Assembly: GCF_001611795.1 (NCBI RefSeq)
Contig: NZ_CP015098.1
Coordinates: 248,001 to 312,000 of the forward strand
DNA length: 64,000 nt
Direction of reading: 5' to 3'
Origin: Streptomyces qaidamensis
GTDB lineage: Bacteria; Actinomycetota; Actinomycetes; Streptomycetales; Streptomycetaceae
Both the position numbers and the translations under genes were made by a program. A model generated the notes under the pieces. That model was not told the origin of the DNA and made no database searches. It saw only the letters and a program-made list of their open reading frames with translations. This document shows positions 17,087 through 25,838 of the stretch, one piece after another (position 1 is the stretch's first letter; every line of letters starts with the position of its first letter).

Positions 17087-17632
17087 TCAGGGGAGCCGGG
17101 GCAGCATGTCCCGTGCTGCGTGGCTGAGGATGCGGAGGTTCTCGGTGAACCGATCCCGGTCGTCCACCGGGAGGGGCGCCAGGAAGTAGCGCTTGATGTT
17201 CTCCACGTGTGCCCGGGCCGCGGCGACCGTGGTCTCCTCCCCCAGCGCGGTCAGGCGCACCAGGCGCGCACGCCGGTCACCGGGGTCCTCGACCCGTTCG
17301 ACCAGACCGGCCGCCACCATGCGGTCCACCAGGCGGGTAGCCCCTCCCGTGGTCAGCACCTGCTCCTGGGCGATGGCCCCCATCGACAGCCCGGGCTCCC
17401 CCGCCCGCCCGAGAATGAGCAGCACCTCGAACGTCAGATGGCTGATGCCGCACTCCGCCTCCAGGGCCCGGCCCAGGATGTACTCCAGCCGGTTCGCAGC
17501 CCCCTGCAGCCGGCCGAAGGCCAGCACCAGGGCATCGTTCGCCGCATCCCCCGGCGTCGAGATCTCCGCCCGCTCGTTCACAGCCCCGGCACCTCTCTGC
17601 TCCTCCGTACACACCTCCCGATCATGCCGCAC
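17087..17632 (-). CDS. MarR-family transcriptional regulator
   Basis: 181 residues. Winged helix with ISHLTFEVLLILGRAGEPGLSMGAIAQEQVLTTGGATRLVDRMVAAGLVERVEDPGDRRARLVRLTALG, flanked by the dimerisation helices typical of MarR. Start uncertain: GTG 17632 gives 181 residues, while GTG 17581 (with AGAGAGG 10 bp upstream) gives 164, closer to the family norm. Targets are unknown. It is divergent from the subtilisin gene at 17914 with nothing else between. Confidence 0.88.
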   Translation of the reverse strand: MRHDREVCTEEQRGAGAVNERAEISTPGDAANDALVLAFGRLQGAANRLEYILGRALEAECGISHLTFEVLLILGRAGEPGLSMGAIAQEQVLTTGGATRLVDRMVAAGLVERVEDPGDRRARLVRLTALGEETTVAAARAHVENIKRYFLAPLPVDDRDRFTENLRILSHAARDMLPRLP

Positions 17633-17702
17633 CCTGGCCGGTCGTCACCTGCCGACGTAGGTGCGCGCGATCGTCGCCACCGGCCTCGATCGCCTCCCGC
17701 AG

Positions 17703-17728
17703 CGGCACCGGTCACGTCCCCGGTGCCG
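17703..17728. promoter_or_regulatory. 8-bp inverted repeat between marR-type and protease genes
   Basis: CGGCACCG and CGGTGCCG are separated by 10 bp, 71 bp upstream of the longer MarR start and 185 bp before the protease. It may be a MarR operator or a hairpin. Both adjacent genes diverge from here. Confidence 0.3.
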
Positions 17729-17913
17729 TTCGGGATGTCGTGCCGCGAGTGTCCGTGATCAATCCGGAGCCGGGTTAACTACTTCTCTGCGCAGCGCGAT
17801 TGATCCGCCGCCGACTCTTCCCTTGTCATGCCCTCATCTGAGATCTTGCGTCGACCCATTCAGCCCACGGCCCGGTCGGCGCCACCCCTTGCCCCGGGCC
17901 CTCGGAGGACGCT

Positions 17914-19725
17914 GTGACAACCCCCCGCATATCCCAGCGCCGTCTCAGACGGCCGCTGCTGTCCGTCGCCGCTGTCGGAGCGGCCCTCGCGCTCGCCACG
18001 CCCGCCGGCGCGGCCGACGTGGACACCGGCCTTCCGCCGGGCCCGGCCGCGGCTCGCGCCGCCACGCTCGCCCAGAGTGCCGCCGGGTGGGCCGCCGGCA
18101 CCCGCTCCTATCTCGTCATCACCGCGCCCGGTGACACCTCGGCCGCGCGCAACGCCGTGACGACGAACGGCGGTTCGGTCTTCGCGCACTACGACGCGAT
18201 CGGCGTGGTGGTCGCGCACTCCACCTCCGCCGGCTTCGCCACCGCGATGCGCTCCGCCCCGGGCGTGCAGAAGGTGGGCGCGACCCGCACCTCGGACGTT
18301 CCCGCGGACGCCTACTCCCCCACCCTGCCGGGTGCTCCCGCGCAGTCGTCCACCACGCTCACCGAGACCGCGCGGTGGGACATGACCAGGATCAACGCCG
18401 ACAAGGCCTGGGCCGTCAGCACCGGCTCGCCGGCCGTCACGGTGGGTGTTCTGGACACCGGAGTGGACGAACGGCACCAGGACATCGCGCCCAACTTCGA
18501 CGCGGCGGATTCCGTCTCCTGCGCGTACGGCAAGGCCGACGCCCGCACCGGCGCCTGGCGTGACGTCGGCACCCACGGCACGCACGTGGCGGGCACCATC
18601 GCCGCCGCGAAGAACGGCAAGGGAGTGGTCGGCGTCGCGCCGGGCGTGAAGATCGCCTCCGTGCGCATCGCCGAGCCGAGTACCAGCATGTTCTTCGCCG
18701 AGAACACCATCTGCGGGTTCATGTGGGCCGGTGACCGCGGCTTCGACGTCACCAACAACAGTTATTACACGGACCCGTGGATGTTCAACTGCCCCGACAA
18801 CCCTGACCAGGCAGCCATCATCGAGGGTGTGCGCCGGGCGCAGGAGTACGCGGAGGGCAAGGGCTCGCTCCAGGTCGCGGCAGCGGGCAACTCCAACTAC
18901 GACCTGGCGAACAAGCGCACAGACACGGAGAGCCCGAACGACTCCACCCCCGTCAGCCGCACCATCACCAACGCCTGCATCGACATCCCGACGGAGCTGC
19001 CCGGCGTCGTGACCGTCGCGGCGATGGGCAACGGGAACATCAAGGCGTCCTACTCGAACTTCGGCCGGGACGTCATCGACGTGGCGGCCCCGGGCGGCGA
19101 CGGAGCCTACGGCGTCTACTCCACGCTCCCCGGCGGCAAGTACGGCAACATGAACGGCACGTCGATGGCGTCACCGCATGTGGCGGGTGTCGCCGCGCTG
19201 CTGAAGAGTGCCGACCCGGCGGCCACCCCCGCTGATCTCCGCGCGCGGCTGGGAAGCCAGGCAACGGACACGGCGTGCCCGTCGGACAGCCGCTGCACCG
19301 GCACCACGGCGAAGAACGCCTTCTTCGGGGAGGGTCAGGTCGACGCGCTGAAGGCCGTCGGTGGCACCGGCCCGCAGCCCGGCCGGTACTTCGAGACCAC
19401 CACCGACGTCACCGTCGCCGACAACGCCACGGTCGAGTCCCCGATCAGCGTGACCGGTGTGCCGGGCAACGCCCCGGCCGCGCTGAAGGTCGGCGTGGAC
19501 ATCAAGCACACGTACCGCGGCGACCTGGTGCTCTCCCTCGTCGCCCCTGACGGGTCGGTCTACTCCCTGGAGGACTTCGCGGACAGCGACGGCGCGGACG
19601 ACGTGCTCAAGACGTACACCGTCGACGCCTCGTCGGAGACCGCGTCGGGTACGTGGAAACTGCGCGTCCGCGACATCGCCACGCAGGACACCGGGCGGAT
19701 CAACGCCTGGAACCTCACCTTCTAG
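17914..19725 (+). CDS. Secreted S8 subtilisin-like serine protease with P domain
   Basis: 603 residues. Signal peptide, then an I9-like propeptide (to about residue 135). In the catalytic domain the triad is Asp181 (VGVLDTGVD), His221 (GTHGTHVAG) and Ser417 (GTSMASPH), with oxyanion Asn326 (AAAGNSN). From about 480 a proprotein-convertase P domain follows (VGVDIKHTYRGDLVLSLVAPDG to GTWKLRVRDIA). It is an extracellular protease matured by autocatalysis; the P domain usually stabilises it. A strong hairpin ends the transcript. Confidence 0.93.
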   Translation: MTTPRISQRRLRRPLLSVAAVGAALALATPAGAADVDTGLPPGPAAARAATLAQSAAGWAAGTRSYLVITAPGDTSAARNAVTTNGGSVFAHYDAIGVVVAHSTSAGFATAMRSAPGVQKVGATRTSDVPADAYSPTLPGAPAQSSTTLTETARWDMTRINADKAWAVSTGSPAVTVGVLDTGVDERHQDIAPNFDAADSVSCAYGKADARTGAWRDVGTHGTHVAGTIAAAKNGKGVVGVAPGVKIASVRIAEPSTSMFFAENTICGFMWAGDRGFDVTNNSYYTDPWMFNCPDNPDQAAIIEGVRRAQEYAEGKGSLQVAAAGNSNYDLANKRTDTESPNDSTPVSRTITNACIDIPTELPGVVTVAAMGNGNIKASYSNFGRDVIDVAAPGGDGAYGVYSTLPGGKYGNMNGTSMASPHVAGVAALLKSADPAATPADLRARLGSQATDTACPSDSRCTGTTAKNAFFGEGQVDALKAVGGTGPQPGRYFETTTDVTVADNATVESPISVTGVPGNAPAALKVGVDIKHTYRGDLVLSLVAPDGSVYSLEDFADSDGADDVLKTYTVDASSETASGTWKLRVRDIATQDTGRINAWNLTF

Positions 19726-19757
19726 CAGCTGCGTCGCACCGGGCGCCTACGCGCCTC

Positions 19758-19786
19758 GCGGCCGGGCGGCATGCCCGCCCGGCCGC
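19758..19786 (+). terminator. Strong hairpin after the protease gene
   Basis: Perfect 12-bp stem (GCGGCCGGGCGG with its complement) and 5-nt loop, 32 nt past the stop. It may act in both directions, because a convergent gene ends at 19824. Confidence 0.7.
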
Positions 19787-19823
19787 AGGGCCGGCCGCGT
19801 TCGTACCCGGGTCGGGGCGCGTG

Positions 19824-20123
19824 TCAGGGCGTGTCCCCGGAGTAGTGGAAGCGGCAGCTCACCCCCGGGCCGGGTGTGCGGGAGCCACCGGGCACCGGCT
19901 CGTACAGTGCCCGGCCGCCGGGGAACCGACCCAGTTCGGTGGGCAGAGCCGCTCCTTCGTCGATCTCCTCCGCCCGCCACCTCGTGATGTCCAGCAGCAG
20001 TCCGTCCAGCGGCCCGCCCACGAGTTCGGCATATGTCCGCCCGCGGCGCGGGCCCGGGTCGGGGTCGTCATGGTCGTGGCCGTAGACCCGGCCGCGCAGC
20101 AACTGCTCGTCATCACGGTCCAT
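19824..20123 (-). CDS. Small conserved hypothetical protein
   Basis: 99 residues, acidic at the N-terminus (MDRDDEQLLRGRVYGHDHDDPDPGP), then YAELVGGPLDGLLLDITRWRAEEIDEG and a C-terminal CRFHYSGDTP. It reads as the small conserved Streptomyces proteins of unknown role. The start at 20123 is supported by GAGGG 8 bp upstream; a longer frame exists but carries no recognisable sequence. No signal peptide. Confidence 0.75.
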   Translation of the reverse strand: MDRDDEQLLRGRVYGHDHDDPDPGPRRGRTYAELVGGPLDGLLLDITRWRAEEIDEGAALPTELGRFPGGRALYEPVPGGSRTPGPGVSCRFHYSGDTP

Positions 20124-20227
20124 CCGTCCACCCTCGCAGCCCCCACTGACAACGACCGGTACGGAGGACCGGGAGGGCGCGGCACCCTTGATCACCGCGC
20201 CCCAGGCTGCGTCAGCGAACGAGTCCC

Positions 20228-20755
20228 GTGTGCTGGCCGATGCTGCTCCCCGCGATGACCGGGCCGTACCACCTGCCGGCCCACTACGCGGGCTGCAGCC
20301 GCCTCGTCGTCGCGGATCCCCTGCCCGGGCGGGAGGTGGGGGCCTGGGTCGGCTGCTGGGGCGTCGTCGGCTACTGGTTCGCCACGCCCTTGGTTCCCCT
20401 GCTCTTCCCGCACGGCCGCCTGGAAAGCGCGCCGCGTCGGGCATGTGCCCGGACTGTCATCACGGTCGCCGGGGTCGGCACACTGGCCGCGATGCGGCGG
20501 CCCAGCGGCACCGACCCCGTGCATGGCGTCCCGAATTCCATCGGGATCGCCGGCTGGGAGTGGCTGCACACGGTGATGTTCGTCTGTGCCGCGACCGCCA
20601 TGCTCGGCGGCTCGTGCGCGGCCGCCGTGTTCCCGCGCCATCGTCCTCACCGTCCTCAGCGCCGTCGTGCCGGGGGTGTACGCCGCGCTCGTCGCCGGTG
20701 CGGGCCTGATCGCGCCCGGGTCCCTGGCCGGGACGTGCCTGATCGGGCCCGGGCT
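20228..20755 (+). pseudogene. Remnant of a sensor-kinase membrane domain
   Basis: The plus strand encodes hydrophobic segments like those of two-component sensor kinases (GYWFATPLVPLLFPHGRLES, then WLHTVMFVCAATAMLGGSCAAAV). A frameshift near 20635 follows, after which another frame gives AIVLTVLSAVVPGVYAALVAG. No HisKA or ATPase domain follows. The fragment abuts the left edge of the biosynthetic cluster and may mark where it was inserted. Confidence 0.45.
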
Positions 20756-20759
20756 CCGG

Positions 20760-21746
20760 TCAGCTCGACAGTTCCATGAGGCGATGCATCAGGTGCTGCT
20801 CCTTGTCGGCTGCTTCATGCACGATCTTCGACGCACTGTGGAGGGATTCCCGCGACGACGCGACTCCGGCCTCTTTCAGAAGTTCGGCCACCTCGGTCCA
20901 CTTCTTCGACACCTCGCGGTACGCGTCCGAGATCTCCCGGAACTCGCCGGTGCCGGTGATGTCGGCGGTCTCCGCCAGGAATTCCGCCCACATCATGCGG
21001 AACAGGCCGCCACCGGTCCCGGCATCCTCCATGATCGTGCAGATCTCGGGAAGGCTCTCGGCGGGCGAGTCGAGATCGTCGAGCCACTGCGGCATCAGAT
21101 CGGCGACTTTGTGCATGCCTTTGTATCCGAAGTTGGAGATCGGCGGGTTCAAGAAATTCTCCGCCGCCGATCTGATGCCTTTGCGAGCGGCTCCACCCAG
21201 GTCAGGAAGACCGCCCTTCGGGATATCGATGGTGAAGGCGCGATTGCGCGAACTCATCGGGCCCCGGGCGTTTCGCGCGGTGGCCAGGGATTCGCCGGAT
21301 GCCCATTGCAGGCCCAGCGGCTGCGTCTCGACCAGGGCGAAACGGTCGTCGTCGTACCCGACGCAGGCTACATAGTGGGCCGCGAACCGGAAGTCGTCGG
21401 TGGAGTAGTCGAGGAAGTAGCGGTCGAGCTTGAGACCGACGACGGTTCCGGAATCCAGCTCGGCCAGCAAGTGTTCCCTTGCCCGGTTCACCGACGACGT
21501 CTCGTGAACGGACAGTCGCAGGTTCAGCGCATTCGCCAGATTCTCGGACAGCGTGTCCGGCTTGATGCGGCCACCGACGAACGGTGTCGGCATCTGCTTC
21601 GTCCGCCAGTAGATGAATGACAAACCACCGGCGAGCCCGAAGATGAGTGACTCCGACAAGTCGATCTCTCGCTGCCTCAACAAGTTCACGAGGGTGGTCG
21701 ACTCGCAGTGGTTTCCAACGTACGGATCTGCCTCTAAAAGCGACAC
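20760..21746 (-). CDS. BtrH-like acyltransferase (paralogue 1), contains a TTA codon
   Basis: 328 residues of the BtrH N-terminal domain/DUF4872 family. BtrH transfers an acyl group from a carrier protein to an amine in butirosin synthesis. The cysteine sits in GNHCEST (Cys14) and the histidine in AAHYVACVGYDDD (His124). The C-terminal part has the family GTGGGLFRMMWAEFL. The GTG at 21746 has AAGGGAG 10 bp upstream. Codon 4 is TTA (21735-21737), so expression should need the bldA tRNA. It aligns almost position for position with paralogue 3. Last gene of the operon, 90 bp after the carbamoyltransferase gene. Confidence 0.85.
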   Translation of the reverse strand: MSLLEADPYVGNHCESTTLVNLLRQREIDLSESLIFGLAGGLSFIYWRTKQMPTPFVGGRIKPDTLSENLANALNLRLSVHETSSVNRAREHLLAELDSGTVVGLKLDRYFLDYSTDDFRFAAHYVACVGYDDDRFALVETQPLGLQWASGESLATARNARGPMSSRNRAFTIDIPKGGLPDLGGAARKGIRSAAENFLNPPISNFGYKGMHKVADLMPQWLDDLDSPAESLPEICTIMEDAGTGGGLFRMMWAEFLAETADITGTGEFREISDAYREVSKKWTEVAELLKEAGVASSRESLHSASKIVHEAADKEQHLMHRLMELSS

Positions 21747-21836
21747 TTGTTCTTGTCTCCCTTCCTTCGCGTAGAGCGTAGCGCAACCTCCTGAAGTACG
21801 ATTGCGGCCGCCCAAATCAGGGAGGTGTCCACTCGG

Positions 21837-23615
21837 TCAGATTCGCGAAACCAGGAAGTTGCCGAGGAACAGATGATCCATCTCCGTCTTGAGGAAGCAG
21901 GACAGAGCATCCGCGGGCGAGCAGACGATGGGTTCACCGGCGACGTTGAAGGAGGTGTTGATCAGACAGGGAATCCCCGTCAGCTCCGTGAACTCACGCA
22001 ACAGTTCGGCGAGCAGCGGATTGCTCTGCTCGGTGACCGTCTGGATCCGCGAGGTGGCGTCGACGTGGCAGGCGCCCTGGATCTTCTCCTGGTACTCGGG
22101 CCGCACCGGAACCACGAACGTCATGTACGGAGAGGACGTCTTCTTGCCGAGCTCGAAGACCTCGGGCGCGCGGTGCTCCAGGACCACGGGGGCGAAGGGC
22201 CGGAACTGCTCGCGGTGCTTGATGCGTTCGTTGATGATGTCCTTGATGTCGGGGAACTTCGGGTTGGCGAGGATGCTGCGGTTGCCCAGGGCGCGCGGCC
22301 CATACTCCATACGCCCCTGGAACCACCCGATGACGCATCGCTCCCGCATCAGGTGCGCGGCCTCCCGCGGCACGTCCGCGGGGTCCAGCTCCCGCCAGAC
22401 GACCTGGTCGGCGTACTGCTGGAGGGCCGCGTGGATCTCCTGGCCGTCGTAGCTCGGGCCCAGGTAGGGCGAGGTGCCGGTCCGGGGCGGTGTGCCGGCC
22501 TGCCCGCCGGTGAACAGCGCCGCCCCGATGGCCACGCCGACGTCGCTGGCGCCGAAGCTGACGTCCATCCCGGTGAAGCGTGAACGCTCCAGCAGCTTGC
22601 TGTTGTTGACGCAGTTGAGGGCCAGTCCGCCCTCGAAGATCACGCGGGGGAGGTCGCTGCGGGTTTCGAGCGTCCGCATCTGGCCGGCGGTCACCGTTTC
22701 CAGCATGTGCTGTGCCGCACTGGCCACGCGTACCCGGTAGTCGAACTCTTCCCGGCATTCGGCATCTCCGCCGAAGACGCGGTCGAAGAGGTCGTAATAG
22801 GCGGGTACGGCGTTCGCCGGGTAGGGAATCTTGTAGGTGCCGTCGGGGCACATCTCGACGACGTGCTCCAGGAACGGGTTCGGCTCGGGCGGCGCGCCAT
22901 AGCCGGCCAGCCCCATCACCTTGTACTCGTCGTTGTTCGGGACGAATCCGAGGTAGCGCGTCACCACGGAGAAGAGCATCGCCAGGGAATGCCGCGAGTC
23001 GATGGTCATGTCGTCGAAGACCTTCACTTCGCCGTCGCGCACCTCGCCCATGATCGACGACAGCCATTCGGCGCGGCCGTCGCTGACGAGGAATGCCGCG
23101 TCCCCGCCGCCCGACAGGTGATATCCCGTCATCAGGTGCGCGATGTGGTGCGGGACCCGGACCAGCTTCTCCGGGTCCAGCCTGTGGCCGGTGTGCTGCA
23201 GGAAGTCGGCTTCGGTCGCGGCCTCGCTGAACATCGCCGCATGCGTCTCCGCCAGACGCTCCAGGCGCGCGAACTTCTGCTCGACGGTTGCCGCGCGATC
23301 CTCGGTGATCTCGGTGATCATCTTGTTCACCACGTCCTGGGAGAACTGCCAGGCGAAGGCGAACTTGTCGACGTCGTCGAACGATATCCCGGCCGATTCC
23401 AGGCACCAGCGCATCGCGTTGACCGGGAAGCTCGACGTCTTCTTCTCCCGGTTGAGCCGCTCCTCCTCGACGGCGGCGACCAGTTCCCCGTCGATGACGA
23501 GCGCGGCGGACGAGTCATGGCCGTACAACAGGTGACGGTCGATGCCGGTGGCGCGAAAGAGGCGTCCGAAGATTTCCGCAGACCTGCCGAATCCGTTGTA
23601 GCCCAGAACGATCAT
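21837..23615 (-). CDS. NodU/CmcH/TobZ-type carbamoyltransferase
   Basis: 592 residues. The N-terminal Kae1-like domain has LYGHDSSAALVIDGELVAAVEEERLNREK and the metal-site HHIAHLMTGY. The C-terminal YrdC-like domain has QGRMEYGPRALGNRSILANP and REQFRPFAPVV. Such enzymes form carbamoyl-AMP from carbamoyl phosphate and ATP and transfer the carbamoyl group to a hydroxyl or amine of a natural product. AAAGGAG precedes the ATG. The full-length domain order suggests an active enzyme, predicted to carbamoylate the cluster product. Confidence 0.93.
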   Translation of the reverse strand: MIVLGYNGFGRSAEIFGRLFRATGIDRHLLYGHDSSAALVIDGELVAAVEEERLNREKKTSSFPVNAMRWCLESAGISFDDVDKFAFAWQFSQDVVNKMITEITEDRAATVEQKFARLERLAETHAAMFSEAATEADFLQHTGHRLDPEKLVRVPHHIAHLMTGYHLSGGGDAAFLVSDGRAEWLSSIMGEVRDGEVKVFDDMTIDSRHSLAMLFSVVTRYLGFVPNNDEYKVMGLAGYGAPPEPNPFLEHVVEMCPDGTYKIPYPANAVPAYYDLFDRVFGGDAECREEFDYRVRVASAAQHMLETVTAGQMRTLETRSDLPRVIFEGGLALNCVNNSKLLERSRFTGMDVSFGASDVGVAIGAALFTGGQAGTPPRTGTSPYLGPSYDGQEIHAALQQYADQVVWRELDPADVPREAAHLMRERCVIGWFQGRMEYGPRALGNRSILANPKFPDIKDIINERIKHREQFRPFAPVVLEHRAPEVFELGKKTSSPYMTFVVPVRPEYQEKIQGACHVDATSRIQTVTEQSNPLLAELLREFTELTGIPCLINTSFNVAGEPIVCSPADALSCFLKTEMDHLFLGNFLVSRI

Positions 23616-23632
23616 GTGAGGAGCTCCTTTCG

Positions 23633-24028
23633 CTATGGCCAGATCGTGAGGTAGTCCGAGATCACGGCAGTCCGCCGGAAGCCCGGGTCGAGGACCGCGC
23701 CGGTCAGATCGGCTCCGCTGAGGTCCGCGCCGTCCAGGTTCGCGCCCACGAGGCGGCAGCCGTTCAGCTCGGCCAGGATGAGGTACGCCTCGCACAGATC
23801 GGCGCCTTCGAGATTCGCGCCCCTCAGGTCGGCGGAGATGAGGTACGACTCGGTCAGCACCGCGTCGGTGAAGTCCGCGTCGGCCAGCTCGGCGCCCTGC
23901 AGGTCGGCGCCGTGCAGCACCGCCTTGCGCAGGTCGGGCCGGAAGGGGCCCCGCGCCCGGCGCCGGCGGGCGTGCTCGTTCCATCGTGCCGGGCCCTGGA
24001 GCAGTACGGTCTCGTCCTCGGTGGGCAT
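23633..24028 (-). CDS. Pentapeptide-repeat protein
   Basis: 131 residues; about 35-120 is a run of A(D/N)LxX repeats (LHGADLQGAELADADFTDAVL, ADLRGANLEGADL, ANLDGADLSGADLTGAVL). This predicts a right-handed quadrilateral beta-helix. Short proteins of this type (MfpA, Qnr, McbG) mimic DNA and protect gyrase. Within a cluster that also has AlkD and UvrA-like proteins, a self-protection role is plausible but unproven. Spacing is 15-17 bp to both neighbours. Confidence 0.9.
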   Translation of the reverse strand: MPTEDETVLLQGPARWNEHARRRRARGPFRPDLRKAVLHGADLQGAELADADFTDAVLTESYLISADLRGANLEGADLCEAYLILAELNGCRLVGANLDGADLSGADLTGAVLDPGFRRTAVISDYLTIWP

Positions 24029-24043
24029 GTCTCGACCTCGCGT

Positions 24044-25081
24044 CTACAGAGGGGTGAGCGCGGTCAGCGCCCGCTTCTCGACGTCCATCGCGGACCGCGC
24101 CGTGTCCGCCACCGCGTCCACGAGCGTTTTGAGATCGTCGCGTGCGGTGGCGGTTCCCGCTGCCAGCAGTGCGGATCCCAGCTTCGACCAGAGCCGGCCG
24201 CTGTCGAGGAACTGCGCGGCCGCATCGGCGTAGCGGCTCTCGCCGGTGCTGTCGGCGACCCTGTTCAGGTAGCGGCCGATCATCGGGCGGAACAGTCCGC
24301 CGCCGGTTCCGAATGACTCGATCTGCCGTCCCAGGTGCAGCAGTTGACGCGCCAGCGCGTCGGTCCGCACCACGTGTCCGGCCAGGTCCACGTCCTCGAC
24401 CTCGCCGTGTTTGGACTGCGGCCAGGACGGCGCTGTCGTGGCCAGCAGTTTCATCCCGGGTATGCCGAGGTTCCGGCTGCCCGGCTTGAGGACCTCGCGG
24501 CACAGGGTGCGGACGGCCACCGGACCCACGCGGTCCAGCTGCGGAGTGCGTCGCGGCGCGCCGAAGACGTACACCTTCCAGTCCGGGTTCAGCGGCGGCG
24601 AGGCGCGGCTAGACCGTGCTGCCTGCAGCTCGGCCGCGCTCACGGTGACGGGCTCGTCGAACGCCGGGTCCGACACCTCGAACGCGTCGGCGCCGAGCGG
24701 GCGGACCACGTTGACGAAGTACCCGCCGAAGGAGGTGCGCCCCTGAAGGCCCCAGTACGGAAGCAGGCCGAGGTCCACCCGGGTCATGGCGGCCGGCGCC
24801 GATGCGAGCAGCCTGGCCAGGCCGTCACCGGACTTCGGCGTGTGCGCAACAACCTCGACGCCCATCAGCCGTGCCGCGCGGAGCGGCATGATCGCCTGTT
24901 TGCCGACGACGATGTCCGGCGCGTTGCCGTTCGCCGGGAAGAACGAGAAGCCGAACCCTCCGTCCAGCCCGAACACGATCTCCTCGTCCACGTCGTATCC
25001 GCCGGCCGCGAGAACGGCGCATTGGCAGGCCGACTCGCAGTGGATGCCCCGCCGGTGGGCGTAGCGGTTGGTCGCGCTCAT
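24044..25081 (-). CDS. BtrH-like protein (paralogue 2), lacking the usual histidine
   Basis: 345 residues. The N-terminal cysteine motif is kept (GIHCESACQ, Cys15) and the C-terminal hallmark is GTGGGLFRPMIGRYL. The conserved A-A-H-Y-V-A segment is replaced by FGGYFVNVV, so the histidine appears as Tyr121 by eye alignment. It is clearly diverged from paralogues 1 and 3. It may have another catalytic arrangement or act as a binding partner. It lies 4 bp after the AlkD-like gene. Confidence 0.8.
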   Translation of the reverse strand: MSATNRYAHRRGIHCESACQCAVLAAGGYDVDEEIVFGLDGGFGFSFFPANGNAPDIVVGKQAIMPLRAARLMGVEVVAHTPKSGDGLARLLASAPAAMTRVDLGLLPYWGLQGRTSFGGYFVNVVRPLGADAFEVSDPAFDEPVTVSAAELQAARSSRASPPLNPDWKVYVFGAPRRTPQLDRVGPVAVRTLCREVLKPGSRNLGIPGMKLLATTAPSWPQSKHGEVEDVDLAGHVVRTDALARQLLHLGRQIESFGTGGGLFRPMIGRYLNRVADSTGESRYADAAAQFLDSGRLWSKLGSALLAAGTATARDDLKTLVDAVADTARSAMDVEKRALTALTPL

Positions 25082-25085
25082 CGCG

Positions 25086-25838
25086 TCACCCCTGTCCCAG
25101 TTCCATCAAGGACCGCCGCAGCCGCGGGTCCATCTTCTCCACCGCGTACCGGAACGTGTCGCGGGGCATCTCGGTGTGCCAGGTGCGCAGGAAGTCGGCC
25201 ACCTCGTCCGGATGGGCCTCGGCGGTGACTTTGAGCAGCCAGCCGCAGCCCTTCTGCACGTAGACATGGTCGTCGTGCATCAGCCGGACGCAGTTGTCGA
25301 AGACGTGCGACAGCGGCAGTTCGAAGACCGTACGGCCCACTGTGCGCCGGACGAACTTCACGACGGCCACGTTCGCGGCACGCCTGGCCCACGGGGAGGC
25401 GGACCCGGCCCAGCGCCGGGTCCGCGCAATCAGCTCCAGGTGCCCGAGGAAGAACGGGTACAGCAGCTTGAGGCACATGTCGTCGCACTGCGCCCAGTTG
25501 GACACGTAGGTGTGCAGCCAGTGCTCGCAGCGGTCCAGGAGCTCCTCACCGAGTCCGGTCCTGGCGACCTTGTGCAGGACCGCGAAGCCAAGGAGCACCT
25601 CCTCGTGGTACTCGGCGCGCGCCAGCACTTCCTCCGCCAGGAGCAGCCGCGTCGCCGCGGGAGTGTCCCGCCGCTCGCGGAAGTAGTCGGTGGCGATCTC
25701 GACGACCGCCGCGTTGCCGACCCCGAGGGCTTTGATCTCGTGCGGGAAGTACCGCTGCATGCGCACGGCGAAGTCGGGGTCGGCCCTGGCCGCGAGTGTC
25801 TTCGCCAGCTCCTCGGCGGCGGCTGGAACATGGGTCAC
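25086..25838 (-). CDS. AlkD-type DNA glycosylase, probable self-resistance
   Basis: 250 residues of HEAT-like helical repeats of the DNA-alkylation-repair AlkD family. The helix YVSNWAQCDDMCLKLLYPFF matches the family NW-x-x-x-D active-site helix, and VQKGCGWLLKV matches a later one. GTG 25838 overlaps the previous stop (GTGA). AlkD enzymes excise bulky N3/N7-alkyl adducts. Homologues YtkR2 and C10R5 protect the producers of yatakemycin and CC-1065. Embedded here in a biosynthetic operon, it suggests that the product alkylates DNA. Confidence 0.85.
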   Translation of the reverse strand: MTHVPAAAEELAKTLAARADPDFAVRMQRYFPHEIKALGVGNAAVVEIATDYFRERRDTPAATRLLLAEEVLARAEYHEEVLLGFAVLHKVARTGLGEELLDRCEHWLHTYVSNWAQCDDMCLKLLYPFFLGHLELIARTRRWAGSASPWARRAANVAVVKFVRRTVGRTVFELPLSHVFDNCVRLMHDDHVYVQKGCGWLLKVTAEAHPDEVADFLRTWHTEMPRDTFRYAVEKMDPRLRRSLMELGQG

